Below, piece after piece: positions 18,157 to 26,074 of a stretch of DNA of 64,000 bases; the first letter of the stretch is position 1, and each line of letters opens with the position of its first letter. The notes beneath the pieces are model-generated. The model made no database searches, was not told the origin of the DNA, and saw nothing but the letters and a program-made list of their open reading frames with translations. Location of the stretch: contig NZ_CP014578.1 of the NCBI RefSeq assembly GCF_001634365.1, positions 1,302,001-1,366,000 of the forward strand, written 5' to 3'. The DNA is from Paraburkholderia phytofirmans OLGA172 (GTDB taxonomy: Bacteria; Pseudomonadota; Gammaproteobacteria; Burkholderiales; Burkholderiaceae). Both the position numbers and the translations under genes were made by a program.

Positions 18157-18855
18157 CTAGTAGCTCGGCCCGAGTCGCGGGTGAAGTGCTAGGGATAATT
18201 GCACCGGTCCACAAAGCAGTCGGCTTCGATGTTTGTCGATTTGCTCCCAGTCTCCGAGCGTATCAAGGTGGGATAACAGGCGACTCGCAAATTCAGTTGC
18301 CAGCATCGCTTGGTCGCGGCTCATGTCCCGAAAGCTGCATGCGCCAGCATAAAAATGCATGACTCGATACGCGGAGCTGTACGGAACGTGTCGATCAATG
18401 ACAAGCTCGGTGGCAAGCCGGAGTGCGTCGGCGCGATCGGCGGAAGTACTTTTTTCACGACCACTACACACTTGATGCATATTGACGTTGACGCCTGCGT
18501 TCCAAAATCGCCACAGCGCATCATCACACTCGGCCTGATACTCGGCGACGCGCTCACGGACTGCAGGGCGGACTTTTCCGAGGCTTATCGAGTGCAACCA
18601 CCCGGGAAGCTTTCTGACCGGTAGACAGGTCATGGGGCGAAGTTGACCGTCCCCACCAATCATGGCGATTTCCGCCATGCTTGAGCGAAAGCGCTGTCGC
18701 ATTTTCACTTGCTGGCTCTTCCAGTCAAGTCCCATGCCCTCGACTATCGGTTTGACAGCGGTATATGGCTGGCCATCATGTTCCACAACGTAAAGGTCGG
18801 TACCATGGAAAGGCACTTTGATTTGGCGTGATAACGCCCGCGTGCTAGGATGCAT
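18157..18855 (-). CDS. P22-type phage antirepressor
   Basis: 232 residues from ATG 18855 with a GGAGA ribosome binding site. The N-terminal half (IKVPFHGTDLYVVEHDGQPY, IVEGMGLDWKSQQVKMRQRF, LPVRKLPGWLHSI, RERVAEYQAECDDAL) is the classic P22 antirepressor N-terminal domain, with the conserved closing segment YQ.ECD..L..FW. In phages this protein inactivates a repressor to promote lytic or excisive growth. An Arc-type repressor lies on the opposite strand, and a strong hairpin sits directly upstream of this start, echoing the phage immI control region. Confidence 0.88.
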   Translation of the reverse strand: MHPSTRALSRQIKVPFHGTDLYVVEHDGQPYTAVKPIVEGMGLDWKSQQVKMRQRFRSSMAEIAMIGGDGQLRPMTCLPVRKLPGWLHSISLGKVRPAVRERVAEYQAECDDALWRFWNAGVNVNMHQVCSGREKSTSADRADALRLATELVIDRHVPYSSAYRVMHFYAGACSFRDMSRDQAMLATEFASRLLSHLDTLGDWEQIDKHRSRLLCGPVQLSLALHPRLGPSY

Positions 18856-18880
18856 GCGTTCATTCTCCAAGTTTGAACAC

Positions 18881-18926
18881 AAGCCCTGACCGTCATCCGC
18901 CAAGATATCCGGTCGGGGCTTTTTTA
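18881..18926 (-). ncRNA. Candidate C4-like antisense RNA hairpin upstream of the antirepressor
   Basis: On the minus strand AGCCCCGACCG pairs with CGGTCAGGGCT around a 17-base loop (plus-strand stem 18881-18892 with 18909-18920). It lies 26 bases before the antirepressor start. In P1/P7-type phages a small C4 RNA at this place silences the antirepressor, and related RNAs are known before many ant genes. The structure is seen. The C4 identity is inference from location. On the plus strand the same element ends in a T6 run and could instead be a terminator. Confidence 0.35.
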
Positions 18927-19023
18927 TCGTTCGTCCGCCTTCGCGCGCGCCTTCATCTTAGTTGCGCTCTTTAGCGTCTAACGATCACCCAATGCGGCGA
19001 CCGGCCCAGATGGTCCGCCTTTT

Positions 19024-19044
19024 CCTGTGGAACTCATCCACAGG
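19024..19044. promoter_or_regulatory. Perfect inverted repeat between antirepressor and Arc genes, operator candidate
   Basis: CCTGTGGA (19024-19031) and TCCACAGG (19037-19044) flank a 5-base spacer. It sits in the divergent control region. The heptamer GTCCGCC occurs three times around it (18934, 19014, 19045). Arc-family proteins bind short inverted repeats, so this is the natural operator candidate. Confidence 0.5.
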
Positions 19045-19166
19045 TCCGCCAGCATTCGTAGCGGCCAAGAATTTGGCTTGAAGATATGCACAGAAAGAAT
19101 CAAAATAGAATCTATCTGAGGATCAGGTTATAGTATCGTCACATCACGATGATTCAGTCAAGAGCC

Positions 19167-19661
19167 ATGATGCAAAAAGAGAAGCTGGTAGCAAAGCAAC
19201 CCTCTGCATACCCGTTGAGGATGCCGCCGGAATTGCGCGAGGCACTGCAGGCTTCCGCTGATGCCGCTGGCCACAGTCTCAATAACGAAATCGTGGCGCG
19301 ACTTGAGAAGAGTATTGGTCCGCCTCCGAAAATCCCGAAGGGGCTCGAGGACATCATCAAGGCTGCGTCGACGGACATCAATGAATCAGTGGAAGAGGCG
19401 GCGCTACGTCTGGTCGTAGCTGGAATTCGCTCGGAGGACTTTCGGCGCTCAGTGCAAGCCAAGGATGCCGCTGGACGGTATCGTGAAATCGCCGTTCATG
19501 AACTGCTGATTTCGACCAGCGAGAAGTTGGCCGAACTTGCGCACTACGTCGGTCAAGTTCCGGCGGCAGATAGGGAGCGAGCGGCAGCGGCGATTCGCCA
19601 TAGCGATGCAGTACGCCGCTACGTACGACAGCTCGACCTTTTTCGGTCTATGGACGGGTAG
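19167..19661 (+). CDS. Arc-family ribbon-helix-helix repressor
   Basis: 164 residues from ATG 19167, with AAGAG five bases upstream; an ATG at 19149 lacks a ribosome binding site. The segment YPLRMPPELREALQASADAA then GHSLNNEIVARLEKSI is an Arc DNA-binding domain (beta strand plus two helices, with the usual 'SLN.EIV.RLE'). The C-terminal 110 residues are an extra helical domain not present in P22 Arc. It is transcribed away from the antirepressor, with about 310 bases between the starts. It probably represses one or both promoters there. Confidence 0.85.
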   Translation: MMQKEKLVAKQPSAYPLRMPPELREALQASADAAGHSLNNEIVARLEKSIGPPPKIPKGLEDIIKAASTDINESVEEAALRLVVAGIRSEDFRRSVQAKDAAGRYREIAVHELLISTSEKLAELAHYVGQVPAADRERAAAAIRHSDAVRRYVRQLDLFRSMDG

Positions 19662-19731
19662 GGTCGGGCTAGAACCTACGATGTTTGTCCAATAGCGCTA
19701 CGCGGTTCGATCATGGTCAGGAAACTTGTAG

Positions 19732-20058
19732 ATGATTGCACGGTATAGGAAGTCTATTTACAAGCTCACCCAGTTGCTTCGCGCGCTAGAGTCGAATCCG
19801 AGCGACTGCGACCTTTTGTTGCTGCTCCAATGGGAGTTGATTGCAAGAATCAGGCGTACCGAAAGACGCATCGCGGAACTTAAAGAACGAAAGCGAATTC
19901 TCGATCAGGAGAAAAATATGGCAGGCATTCCAAGGCCATATCGCAAACCATCAAGCAAGAAATTGCATCGACATCGGCAGCCATTTCGCATGCCCAATGG
20001 TTGCTATTTGTCTGGCGGTGACGGCATAGGCGTCGTTGCGCCGACGAACTCAAGTTAG
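19732..20058 (+). CDS. Small hypothetical coiled-coil protein
   Basis: 108 residues, strongly basic and helical in the first 65 (LLQWELIARIRRTERRIAEL), then a Lys/Arg/His-rich tail. An AGGAAA lies 11 bases before the start. There is no recognisable domain. It sits between the Arc gene and the AbiU2-like gene on the same strand, and may be a small cargo gene or a remnant. Confidence 0.4.
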   Translation: MIARYRKSIYKLTQLLRALESNPSDCDLLLLLQWELIARIRRTERRIAELKERKRILDQEKNMAGIPRPYRKPSSKKLHRHRQPFRMPNGCYLSGGDGIGVVAPTNSS

Positions 20059-20128
20059 TTTGTGTCCGCTGGCGCTCCGGTATGATCGGCCAGACAACGA
20101 ACCTAACCACAGGGTGGGGGCGCAGGCA

Positions 20129-20836
20129 ATGAGCGACGAAGACCCAAAAATCACGGCTCTAAAAGAAAAAGTAAAAGCCGCAGAGCAGGAAATTGGAATG
20201 GCGGTCATGTTCCATGAGACGTGGAAGCCGACTGCATATGAAGAGGAACTGCATAAGCGGATGGGCGAGTCATTTGCCACGCAGGCATTTCTCATTGTGC
20301 GCATGTCGCTTCGGCGTGAGACGTTGCTCGCGCTTATGCGAATTTGGGACAGTGACAAAAAAGCAGTCGGAGTGCAATCAGTCGTTCGCACCTTGCGTGA
20401 CCAGCAATTCTTTGATGCCCTGATTGCGTCAAGGACCGATCATCTTGAGGGGTATTTGCGATTAACCCTCGAAGAACACTTAAGAGGAACGCTGGGCGAG
20501 CAGTTAGCCAAGGTGGGGGCGCTGGTAGATAAATACACTAAGGGCGGCGCTGGTTTTGATGCCTTCAGGAAGTTACTGATATTGCGGAATGGGCAGTTGG
20601 CACACCGACAGGCTTCGCCCGCAAAAGCAGGCGGATTCGATGCGACGGACGAGGAAATTGAATCGTTCTATCTGGACAATCTGGAAATCGTTAGCCTGTT
20701 GCTAAGTATCGTTCTAGCACACGCTTTTGATTTGAACGAAGCTGCTGACGTTTATCGGCACTACGCTAAATTCTTTTGGGCGGCGGCGCTTGGAGAGCGC
20801 ACAGAGGGGCATCCAGACTATCGGCCACCAGCCTGA
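20129..20836 (+). CDS. AbiU2-like HEPN domain protein
   Basis: 235 residues starting at MSDEDPKITALK (20129); the longer frame upstream has no coding character. The sequence SLRRETLLALMRIWDSDKKA, the following TLRDQ, and LRNGQLAHRQ match the AbiU2 pattern, where R-N-x4-H is the HEPN active-site type motif. AbiU2 proteins were first linked to abortive phage infection in lactococci, and most members act as or resemble RNases. Here a second unknown protein follows 51 bases later on the same strand. A defence function is plausible from family and setting, not shown. Confidence 0.72.
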   Translation: MSDEDPKITALKEKVKAAEQEIGMAVMFHETWKPTAYEEELHKRMGESFATQAFLIVRMSLRRETLLALMRIWDSDKKAVGVQSVVRTLRDQQFFDALIASRTDHLEGYLRLTLEEHLRGTLGEQLAKVGALVDKYTKGGAGFDAFRKLLILRNGQLAHRQASPAKAGGFDATDEEIESFYLDNLEIVSLLLSIVLAHAFDLNEAADVYRHYAKFFWAAALGERTEGHPDYRPPA

Positions 20837-20887
20837 TGATGGTGCATTAGTCAGCTAGGCGAACAACGAAGACGAACCGGGGCAAAC

Positions 20888-21550
20888 ATGCCGAGTGCCG
20901 AAGAAGCAAAACGCATCATCCATTCAGAGATTACCGGTTCGGCGCAGGAAGCTACCGCTGCTTTCCTCGCGCGGTACGGCCAGCAAGCCGAGCGATTTGC
21001 CGAGTTGATGGCGCAAGCGATGATGGACTGGCAAGCTTTTGATGAGGAAGCGAAAAACAACGAGAAACGCGGACGTGTCTCCAGCCTGATTTATTGCGCA
21101 ATCACGCTGCATATCCAATCAATGAAGCTGTTCTTGGCTGGTCACCTCGTTGCGGCGGGGAATCTCATGCGTCAAGTGATCGAGGCCATTGCAATGTCGT
21201 TGCTTGGTTCGGGAAAAACACTAACCAATCTGGATAGATTTGTTGCAGAGCAGTATGGGGCAAACGACGCGGTGCGCGACGTGAGGAGAAATCGGAAGGT
21301 CCTTGGGCTTCACGATGAGGGGGTGGACGCGCTAGTCGAGGCGGAGAAGTTTTACCATCACCACAGCCACCTTTCCCACTTGACCATCGCCACGGTGATG
21401 TCCTTTGAGGAGGATGGGTTCTACATAGGTGCGTCGTTCGATGAGGGTAAGGTTAACGGGTACGACAGAGAAGTACGTAGCCGCGTGCAGCTTGCCGAAG
21501 TGTTCCCGAAGTTCATTGCCGCCGTACTGGCGAACATCGCGAAGTGGTAG
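20888..21550 (+). CDS. Hypothetical cargo protein after the AbiU2-like gene
   Basis: 220 residues, mostly helical. The centre, HIQSMKLFLAGHLVAAGNLM then RQVIEAIAMSLL, resembles helical bundles of the HEPN/DUF type but has no clear R-x4-6-H motif. A His-rich EKFYHHHSHLSHLT stretch occurs near residue 160. It lies 51 bases after the AbiU2-like gene, so the two may be co-transcribed and function together. The family is not recognised. Confidence 0.65.
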   Translation: MPSAEEAKRIIHSEITGSAQEATAAFLARYGQQAERFAELMAQAMMDWQAFDEEAKNNEKRGRVSSLIYCAITLHIQSMKLFLAGHLVAAGNLMRQVIEAIAMSLLGSGKTLTNLDRFVAEQYGANDAVRDVRRNRKVLGLHDEGVDALVEAEKFYHHHSHLSHLTIATVMSFEEDGFYIGASFDEGKVNGYDREVRSRVQLAEVFPKFIAAVLANIAKW

Positions 21551-21661
21551 AGCGATTTTCTGGCTGACGAGCGTGCCAAGGATGGGTCACGAATGACCAG
21601 TCGCCGACGCGTCAGCGCCGCCTGACAGCCGATGCAATTGCCTGCGATCGCGAGCGGAAGA

Positions 21662-22135
21662 CTAAGCGGCGTTAAGTCCTTGGTCGTGAAGGAATTCGTC
21701 CAGCAGATCGACGCATTGGTGAGCAAGCGCGACGAGATCGAACATATCTTCACCGGCGACAATATTCCATTTGCTCTCGCCATGCCCAACATACGACGGC
21801 CAGTTTTCGGGGACGTACTCCCGCACAACCGAAAATTTGGCATCGTACGGATGGTCGGTAATCCGAAAGTGCTTAAAGCCATTCGCAATATCGCGGCACA
21901 CTCTCAGTTCCACGTTGCCACGAAATAACGCCGTTACTGATTCTCTATCGACACCAGAGGCGATTAGCCAGTCCCGGAGATCGAAACATGAAGCAAAGAA
22001 AGCGAGGAGAAAGTCAAGTTGATCCGCCGATGACCTAGCGGTATCCGCCATGCGAATCCGGTGCTGCCAGCGTAGGACACGTTTATATTGACCTTGCCAC
22101 CCTTCAATCTCTTGCAATGTGTGTCTGAGGCCCAT
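21662..22135 (-). CDS. Hypothetical protein with 'DIANGFKH' motif
   Basis: 157 residues from ATG 22135 (MGLRHTLQEIEGW). The segment VELRVCRDIANGFKHFRI resembles a recurrent motif of small helical proteins whose catalytic role is unknown ('CRDIANGSKH'). A Lys-His pair takes the place of the HEPN Arg-x-His motif. It lies 34 bases downstream of the next gene on the same strand, so the two form a small leftward operon convergent with the AbiU2 pair. Confidence 0.62.
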   Translation of the reverse strand: MGLRHTLQEIEGWQGQYKRVLRWQHRIRMADTARSSADQLDFLLAFFASCFDLRDWLIASGVDRESVTALFRGNVELRVCRDIANGFKHFRITDHPYDAKFSVVREYVPENWPSYVGHGESKWNIVAGEDMFDLVALAHQCVDLLDEFLHDQGLNAA

Positions 22136-22169
22136 GTCGGTGATCACCCTGTCAATGCATTGATTGCAA

Positions 22170-22532
22170 TCAGGCGTACAGCGATGGCGGGAACAACTCC
22201 ACCAGCGCATCTAGCAACCGCAGGTGATCGACAGTGCACCACGATTTTTCGCCTACCTGCTTTTGCCACGTCCAGCGCGGATAGTCTTCGTGCAGGCGGT
22301 CTAGTCCGAACCAGTAATCCCCGTCTAGCGTGACAATTAGGTCGTCGTACTCATGAGCGACATAGCCGTCGGCCATGGTCATATCGCGCAGTGTGAATAC
22401 CACGCGCGTTTTGTTTCTAATGTCGTCGCCCTCCGCTGGCACTACGTCAACCGTCCAATCGTCGCGTTGGCCCTGCTGTTCAAGATGCTGTTTGAATTCA
22501 TCCGCCGTAGTCGGAAACGCGAGCTTTGCCAT
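22170..22532 (-). CDS. Hypothetical protein, first gene of a two-gene operon
   Basis: 120 residues from ATG 22532, preceded by CCGGAGAACAAC with a good GGAG ribosome binding site. It is acidic and rich in Trp and Asp (DDWTVDVVPAEGDDI, DGDYWFGLDRLHEDYPRWTW). No known domain was recognised. It is followed at 34 bases by the 'DIANGFKH' protein. Confidence 0.65.
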   Translation of the reverse strand: MAKLAFPTTADEFKQHLEQQGQRDDWTVDVVPAEGDDIRNKTRVVFTLRDMTMADGYVAHEYDDLIVTLDGDYWFGLDRLHEDYPRWTWQKQVGEKSWCTVDHLRLLDALVELFPPSLYA

Positions 22533-22544
22533 GTTGTTCTCCGG

Positions 22545-22685
22545 TGGGGTGATCAATTGTACTGCGCGCGTACACGATCCCCTCGTACGTGATTTGCCGT
22601 CCGGTTACCGGCTCGATGCGGGTCTGCCCTGCCTGACGAGGCAACCACACGCGGCACACAGCACCGTGACCACCAGCGCGAGCAT
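22545..22685 (-). pseudogene. Possible small membrane/lipoprotein gene broken by a frameshift
   Basis: The minus strand from ATG 22685 reads MLALVVTVLCAACGCLVRQG, a signal-like or lipobox-like start that stops at 22605. In the next frame the protein-like sequence WLPRQAGQTRIEPVTGRQ then ITYEGIVYARS continues. A single-base shift near CGTGTGGTTGCC would join them. It lies between the lipoprotein gene and the two-gene operon. Confidence 0.28.
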
Positions 22686-22693
22686 GGACAGCA

Positions 22694-23107
22694 CTAGCGG
22701 GTTATCTGAAGGTCGTATGCTTCGCCAGCGTCAGTGAGACAAACGCCGGTTCCTGACTGACTCCAGCCGCTGAAACTGAAAACGCATCGCAGGTTGTGAC
22801 CATCGGCGGATTCCGCAGGTACGTTGCCATTTCCCACAGCGCTGACGCCTACAGCCGTGCCGGTGTATGTCTGCCCGCCACCGAAGCGGCTTGCCAGCGA
22901 GAATGCCCCGCCTTGCACGTACACAAAGCGCCCGTTGTACGTGCGACCGTCCAGCGTAATCGCCACCGACTTGTCAATCTGCTTTGCCGTGCCGTAGGCC
23001 ATTGGTCCCGCTGTACGCGGCAACAGCGACAGATCGTATGTGGCGCACCCCTGCAAGGTCAGCGCCGCCACCACTGCTGCGCAAACCGCTATCGTTGTTT
23101 TACCCAT
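22694..23107 (-). CDS. Small lipoprotein
   Basis: 137 residues from ATG 23107. A lipoprotein signal peptide, MGKTTIAVCAAVVAALTLQG, is followed by the lipid-accepting Cys (lipobox LQGC). The mature part is Gly/Ser-rich and beta-like (GGGQTYTGTAVGVSAVGNGN). It probably faces the periplasm from either membrane. No family was recognised beyond this. It is the last intact gene before the decayed right margin of the island. Confidence 0.72.
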   Translation of the reverse strand: MGKTTIAVCAAVVAALTLQGCATYDLSLLPRTAGPMAYGTAKQIDKSVAITLDGRTYNGRFVYVQGGAFSLASRFGGGQTYTGTAVGVSAVGNGNVPAESADGHNLRCVFSFSGWSQSGTGVCLTDAGEAYDLQITR

Positions 23108-23168
23108 GCGCCACCCCGGTTTGTCTTTTGACGGGCGCTGAATGCCAAGCGCCGAACCTGCCGCATAG

Positions 23169-23640
<472 letters not shown>

Positions 23641-23654
23641 TTTGGCCAACCTCA

Positions 23655-24917
23655 TCAGATGATTCCGCGGTCCCGATACAAGGTGATGTCTTCGGTGTTG
23701 CAGCCCAGGAGGCCGCTCAACACATCGTCGGTGCAATCGCCGAGCGAAGGCGGTGCGCGCCGATAGGCGGGTGGCGTATCCCGCAACCTGAGCGGGCTGG
23801 CAATGGTCGACGCCATTGCGCCGTCTTCCCTCGGCACATCGACGCGCAACGACCGATGCCTGACCTGCGCGTCTTCGAAGACCTGCCGGTAGTCGTTGAT
23901 TCGTCCGCAGGGCACGCCATGCGCGTCGAGGTGCCGGATCCACTCCAGCGCGCCGCGTTCGAGCATGGTTCCTGCGAGTTCGGGGATGAGTTCATTGCGG
24001 CCCGTAATCCGCCCGGTGGCTTTGTCCCAGCGTGGATCGGCAGCCAGATCGGGGCGTTCGATTGCCTTGCAGTACTGCTTCCATTGCGTGTCGTTGCCGA
24101 CGGCGACGACGATCTCGCCGTCTTTGACCGTGAAAACCTGATACGGAACGAGGCTCGCATGCGCATTTCCATAGCGGTGCGGGGTCTTGTCGCTCGCGAA
24201 GAATCCGGTCACCTGATTTCCACCTAGCGCCACTATGCAGTCGAGCAATGCCATGTCGATGTATTGGCCTCGGTTCGAGACCGTGCGGTATTGCAGGGCC
24301 GACAGGATAGCGATGGTCGCGTACATGCCGGTCATGACATCCACTATCGGAAGCCCTGCCTTTTGCGGTCCACCGCCCGGGAGGTCATCGCGCTCGCCGG
24401 TCACGCTCATCAATCCGCCGACCGCCTGAAACACGATGTCATAGCCGGGTTTGTTGGCGTCTGGGCCATCCTGTCCGTAACCGGTGATTGAACAATAGAC
24501 GAGCCTCGGATTGATCTCAGCGAGCGTCGCGTAGTCGAGACCGTAGCGCTTGAGGTCGCCGACCTTGTAGTTCTCGATCACGACGTCGCTTTTTGCAGCA
24601 AGCTTGCGGATCAAGTCCTGTCCTTCCGGTGTCGAGATATCGACGGTGATCGATTTCTTGTTCCTGTTCGCGGATGCGAAGTAGGTGGAGTCGTGCGTGT
24701 CGGTACCGTCCTCGTTCTTGATCCACGGCGGTCCCCAGCTGCGTGTGTCATCGCCTGTTCGCGGGCGCTCGACCTTGATCACCTCGGCGCCCATGTCGGC
24801 GAGGTTCTGGCTGCACCACGGACCCGCGAGCACGCGGGAAAGGTCCAGCACCCGGAGATGGGCGAGGGCGCCGGTCGGCGCGAGATTCGATGTGTGATCC
24901 AGTGAAGGGTTTTGCAT
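23655..24917 (-). CDS. CoA-transferase family III (CaiB/BaiF)
   Basis: 420 residues from ATG 24917 (MQNPSLDH); an ATG at 24941 would add eight. LRVLDLSRVLAGPWCSQNLA then DMGAEVIKVE, GYDIVFQAVGGLMSVTG and PIVDVMTGMYA are family III CoA-transferase motifs. These enzymes move CoA between carboxylates such as succinyl-CoA and a dicarboxylate. The gene sits with two MaoC-type hydratases and a divergent IclR regulator, as in pathways that activate and hydrate an unsaturated dicarboxylate (for example itaconate or mesaconate). The substrate is inferred only. Confidence 0.88.
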   Translation of the reverse strand: MQNPSLDHTSNLAPTGALAHLRVLDLSRVLAGPWCSQNLADMGAEVIKVERPRTGDDTRSWGPPWIKNEDGTDTHDSTYFASANRNKKSITVDISTPEGQDLIRKLAAKSDVVIENYKVGDLKRYGLDYATLAEINPRLVYCSITGYGQDGPDANKPGYDIVFQAVGGLMSVTGERDDLPGGGPQKAGLPIVDVMTGMYATIAILSALQYRTVSNRGQYIDMALLDCIVALGGNQVTGFFASDKTPHRYGNAHASLVPYQVFTVKDGEIVVAVGNDTQWKQYCKAIERPDLAADPRWDKATGRITGRNELIPELAGTMLERGALEWIRHLDAHGVPCGRINDYRQVFEDAQVRHRSLRVDVPREDGAMASTIASPLRLRDTPPAYRRAPPSLGDCTDDVLSGLLGCNTEDITLYRDRGII

Positions 24918-25013
24918 TTTTGTCAGAACGGGTAGGTGCATGTTGCGCCGCTCGCGCTAACTAACAAGCGGCGCGTGGACGGGTGGCGTGGAGCGCTGGA
25001 GTGCCTTGCCGTA

Positions 25014-25463
25014 TCAGGCCGGCGCCCAATCTTTCGGAAACTCGGCCGTCGCCTCGCCGACCGCGATTTCTTCGCCACGCTGATTGAATACCTGCACGTC
25101 GAGCACCGCCCAGCGTCCCTTGCTGGTTTCGTTGACTGACGTGACAGTGGCACGCGGCGTAATCACGTCGCCCGGTTTGACGGGCGCTTTCCAGCGCGTC
25201 TCAAGACGACGCTGCACGCCCCCGGCCGGATAAAGCCAGTCGGTCAGCATCTTTGTGATAACGCCGAAATTGTTCATGCCATGCATGATGATTCCGCCAA
25301 AGTTGGTCTTGCGGAAATCGCCCGGCATGTACTGATCGTCGAGATGAAGCGGATTGAAATCCAGCGACGCTTCGCAGAATTCGCGAATCGATTCGCGCGT
25401 CGGGGAGAACGGTGTACCCTCGATGAGTTGGCCGCGCTGCAGGCTTTCGAATGTCGAAGTCAT
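25014..25463 (-). CDS. MaoC-like (R)-hydratase/dehydratase
   Basis: 149 residues with a hot-dog fold signature: FCEASLDFNPLHLDDQYM carries the Asp-x-x-x-x-His hydratase pair, followed by FGGIIMHGM. Such enzymes add water to enoyl-CoA. It lies 12 bases after the other MaoC-like gene on the same strand. The two may form a heterodimer, or supply the two halves that are fused in larger hydratases. Confidence 0.82.
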   Translation of the reverse strand: MTSTFESLQRGQLIEGTPFSPTRESIREFCEASLDFNPLHLDDQYMPGDFRKTNFGGIIMHGMNNFGVITKMLTDWLYPAGGVQRRLETRWKAPVKPGDVITPRATVTSVNETSKGRWAVLDVQVFNQRGEEIAVGEATAEFPKDWAPA

Positions 25464-25475
25464 ATCGGTTTCTCC

Positions 25476-25949
25476 TTAGAACGCGCGGATGCTCCAACCG
25501 CGGCCCGAACAGATCACCTGATCGTGCTGATTGAAAAAAACGTTGTCATGCACCACGAAGAGTCGGTCCCTCTTGATGAACTTGTCGAGTGCGCGTGCCT
25601 GAAGCCGGATGACGTCGCCTGGTCGCGCCGGGACGTTGTAATTCCACGATTGACCTGCGTTGATAGTGCCGGGACTGCGCATCCAGTCGTCGGCTGGCGT
25701 GCAGGAGAACATCAGAAGAATGTGAATGGTCGGAGGCGCAATGAGTCCGCCGTAGGGCGTCTGCCTGGCGTACTCCTCGTCGAAGTACAACGGATGCGTA
25801 TCGCCGATCACGCGGCAAAGCTTTTGGATCGCTTCCTTGGTCAGGGTGTAGGGCAGCGTCTTGCGGGGCTCGCCCGGGATGATGTCATCCCAGGTCTTGC
25901 GCAACCCGGCGTCTTTCCAGAAATCTGTCTCGAATGTCGGAGCGTTCAT
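25476..25949 (-). CDS. MaoC-family hot-dog protein (FAS1-like dehydratase N-domain)
   Basis: 157 residues from ATG 25949 (MNAPTFETDFW). LCRVIGDTHPLYFDEEYARQ and PYGGLIAPPTIH match the hydratase/dehydratase N-terminal domain with its Asp-x-x-x-x-Tyr variant. It is the first gene of the leftward operon that runs into the second MaoC gene and the CoA-transferase. The promoter region contains a perfect palindrome shared with the divergent IclR gene. Confidence 0.8.
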   Translation of the reverse strand: MNAPTFETDFWKDAGLRKTWDDIIPGEPRKTLPYTLTKEAIQKLCRVIGDTHPLYFDEEYARQTPYGGLIAPPTIHILLMFSCTPADDWMRSPGTINAGQSWNYNVPARPGDVIRLQARALDKFIKRDRLFVVHDNVFFNQHDQVICSGRGWSIRAF

Positions 25950-25993
25950 AGGACGATCGCAGGTAGTTGATCGGGAAAGGCTCAACGGGTAGA

Positions 25994-26012
25994 ATATCCG
26001 CTAAGCGGATAT
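25994..26012. promoter_or_regulatory. Palindromic IclR operator candidate
   Basis: ATATCCGCT and AGCGGATAT form a perfect 9-bp inverted repeat with one base between. It lies between the MaoC start (25949) and the IclR start (26075). IclR-type regulators bind palindromes of this length and often control themselves and the divergent operon. A further TGTCCGCC half-site-like sequence follows at about 26016. Confidence 0.7.
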
Positions 26013-26074
26013 GTATGTCCGCCTTGCGATCAATTTGCAACTGTTCTGTGTTGTTGTCAAGACTAGGAGTAACC

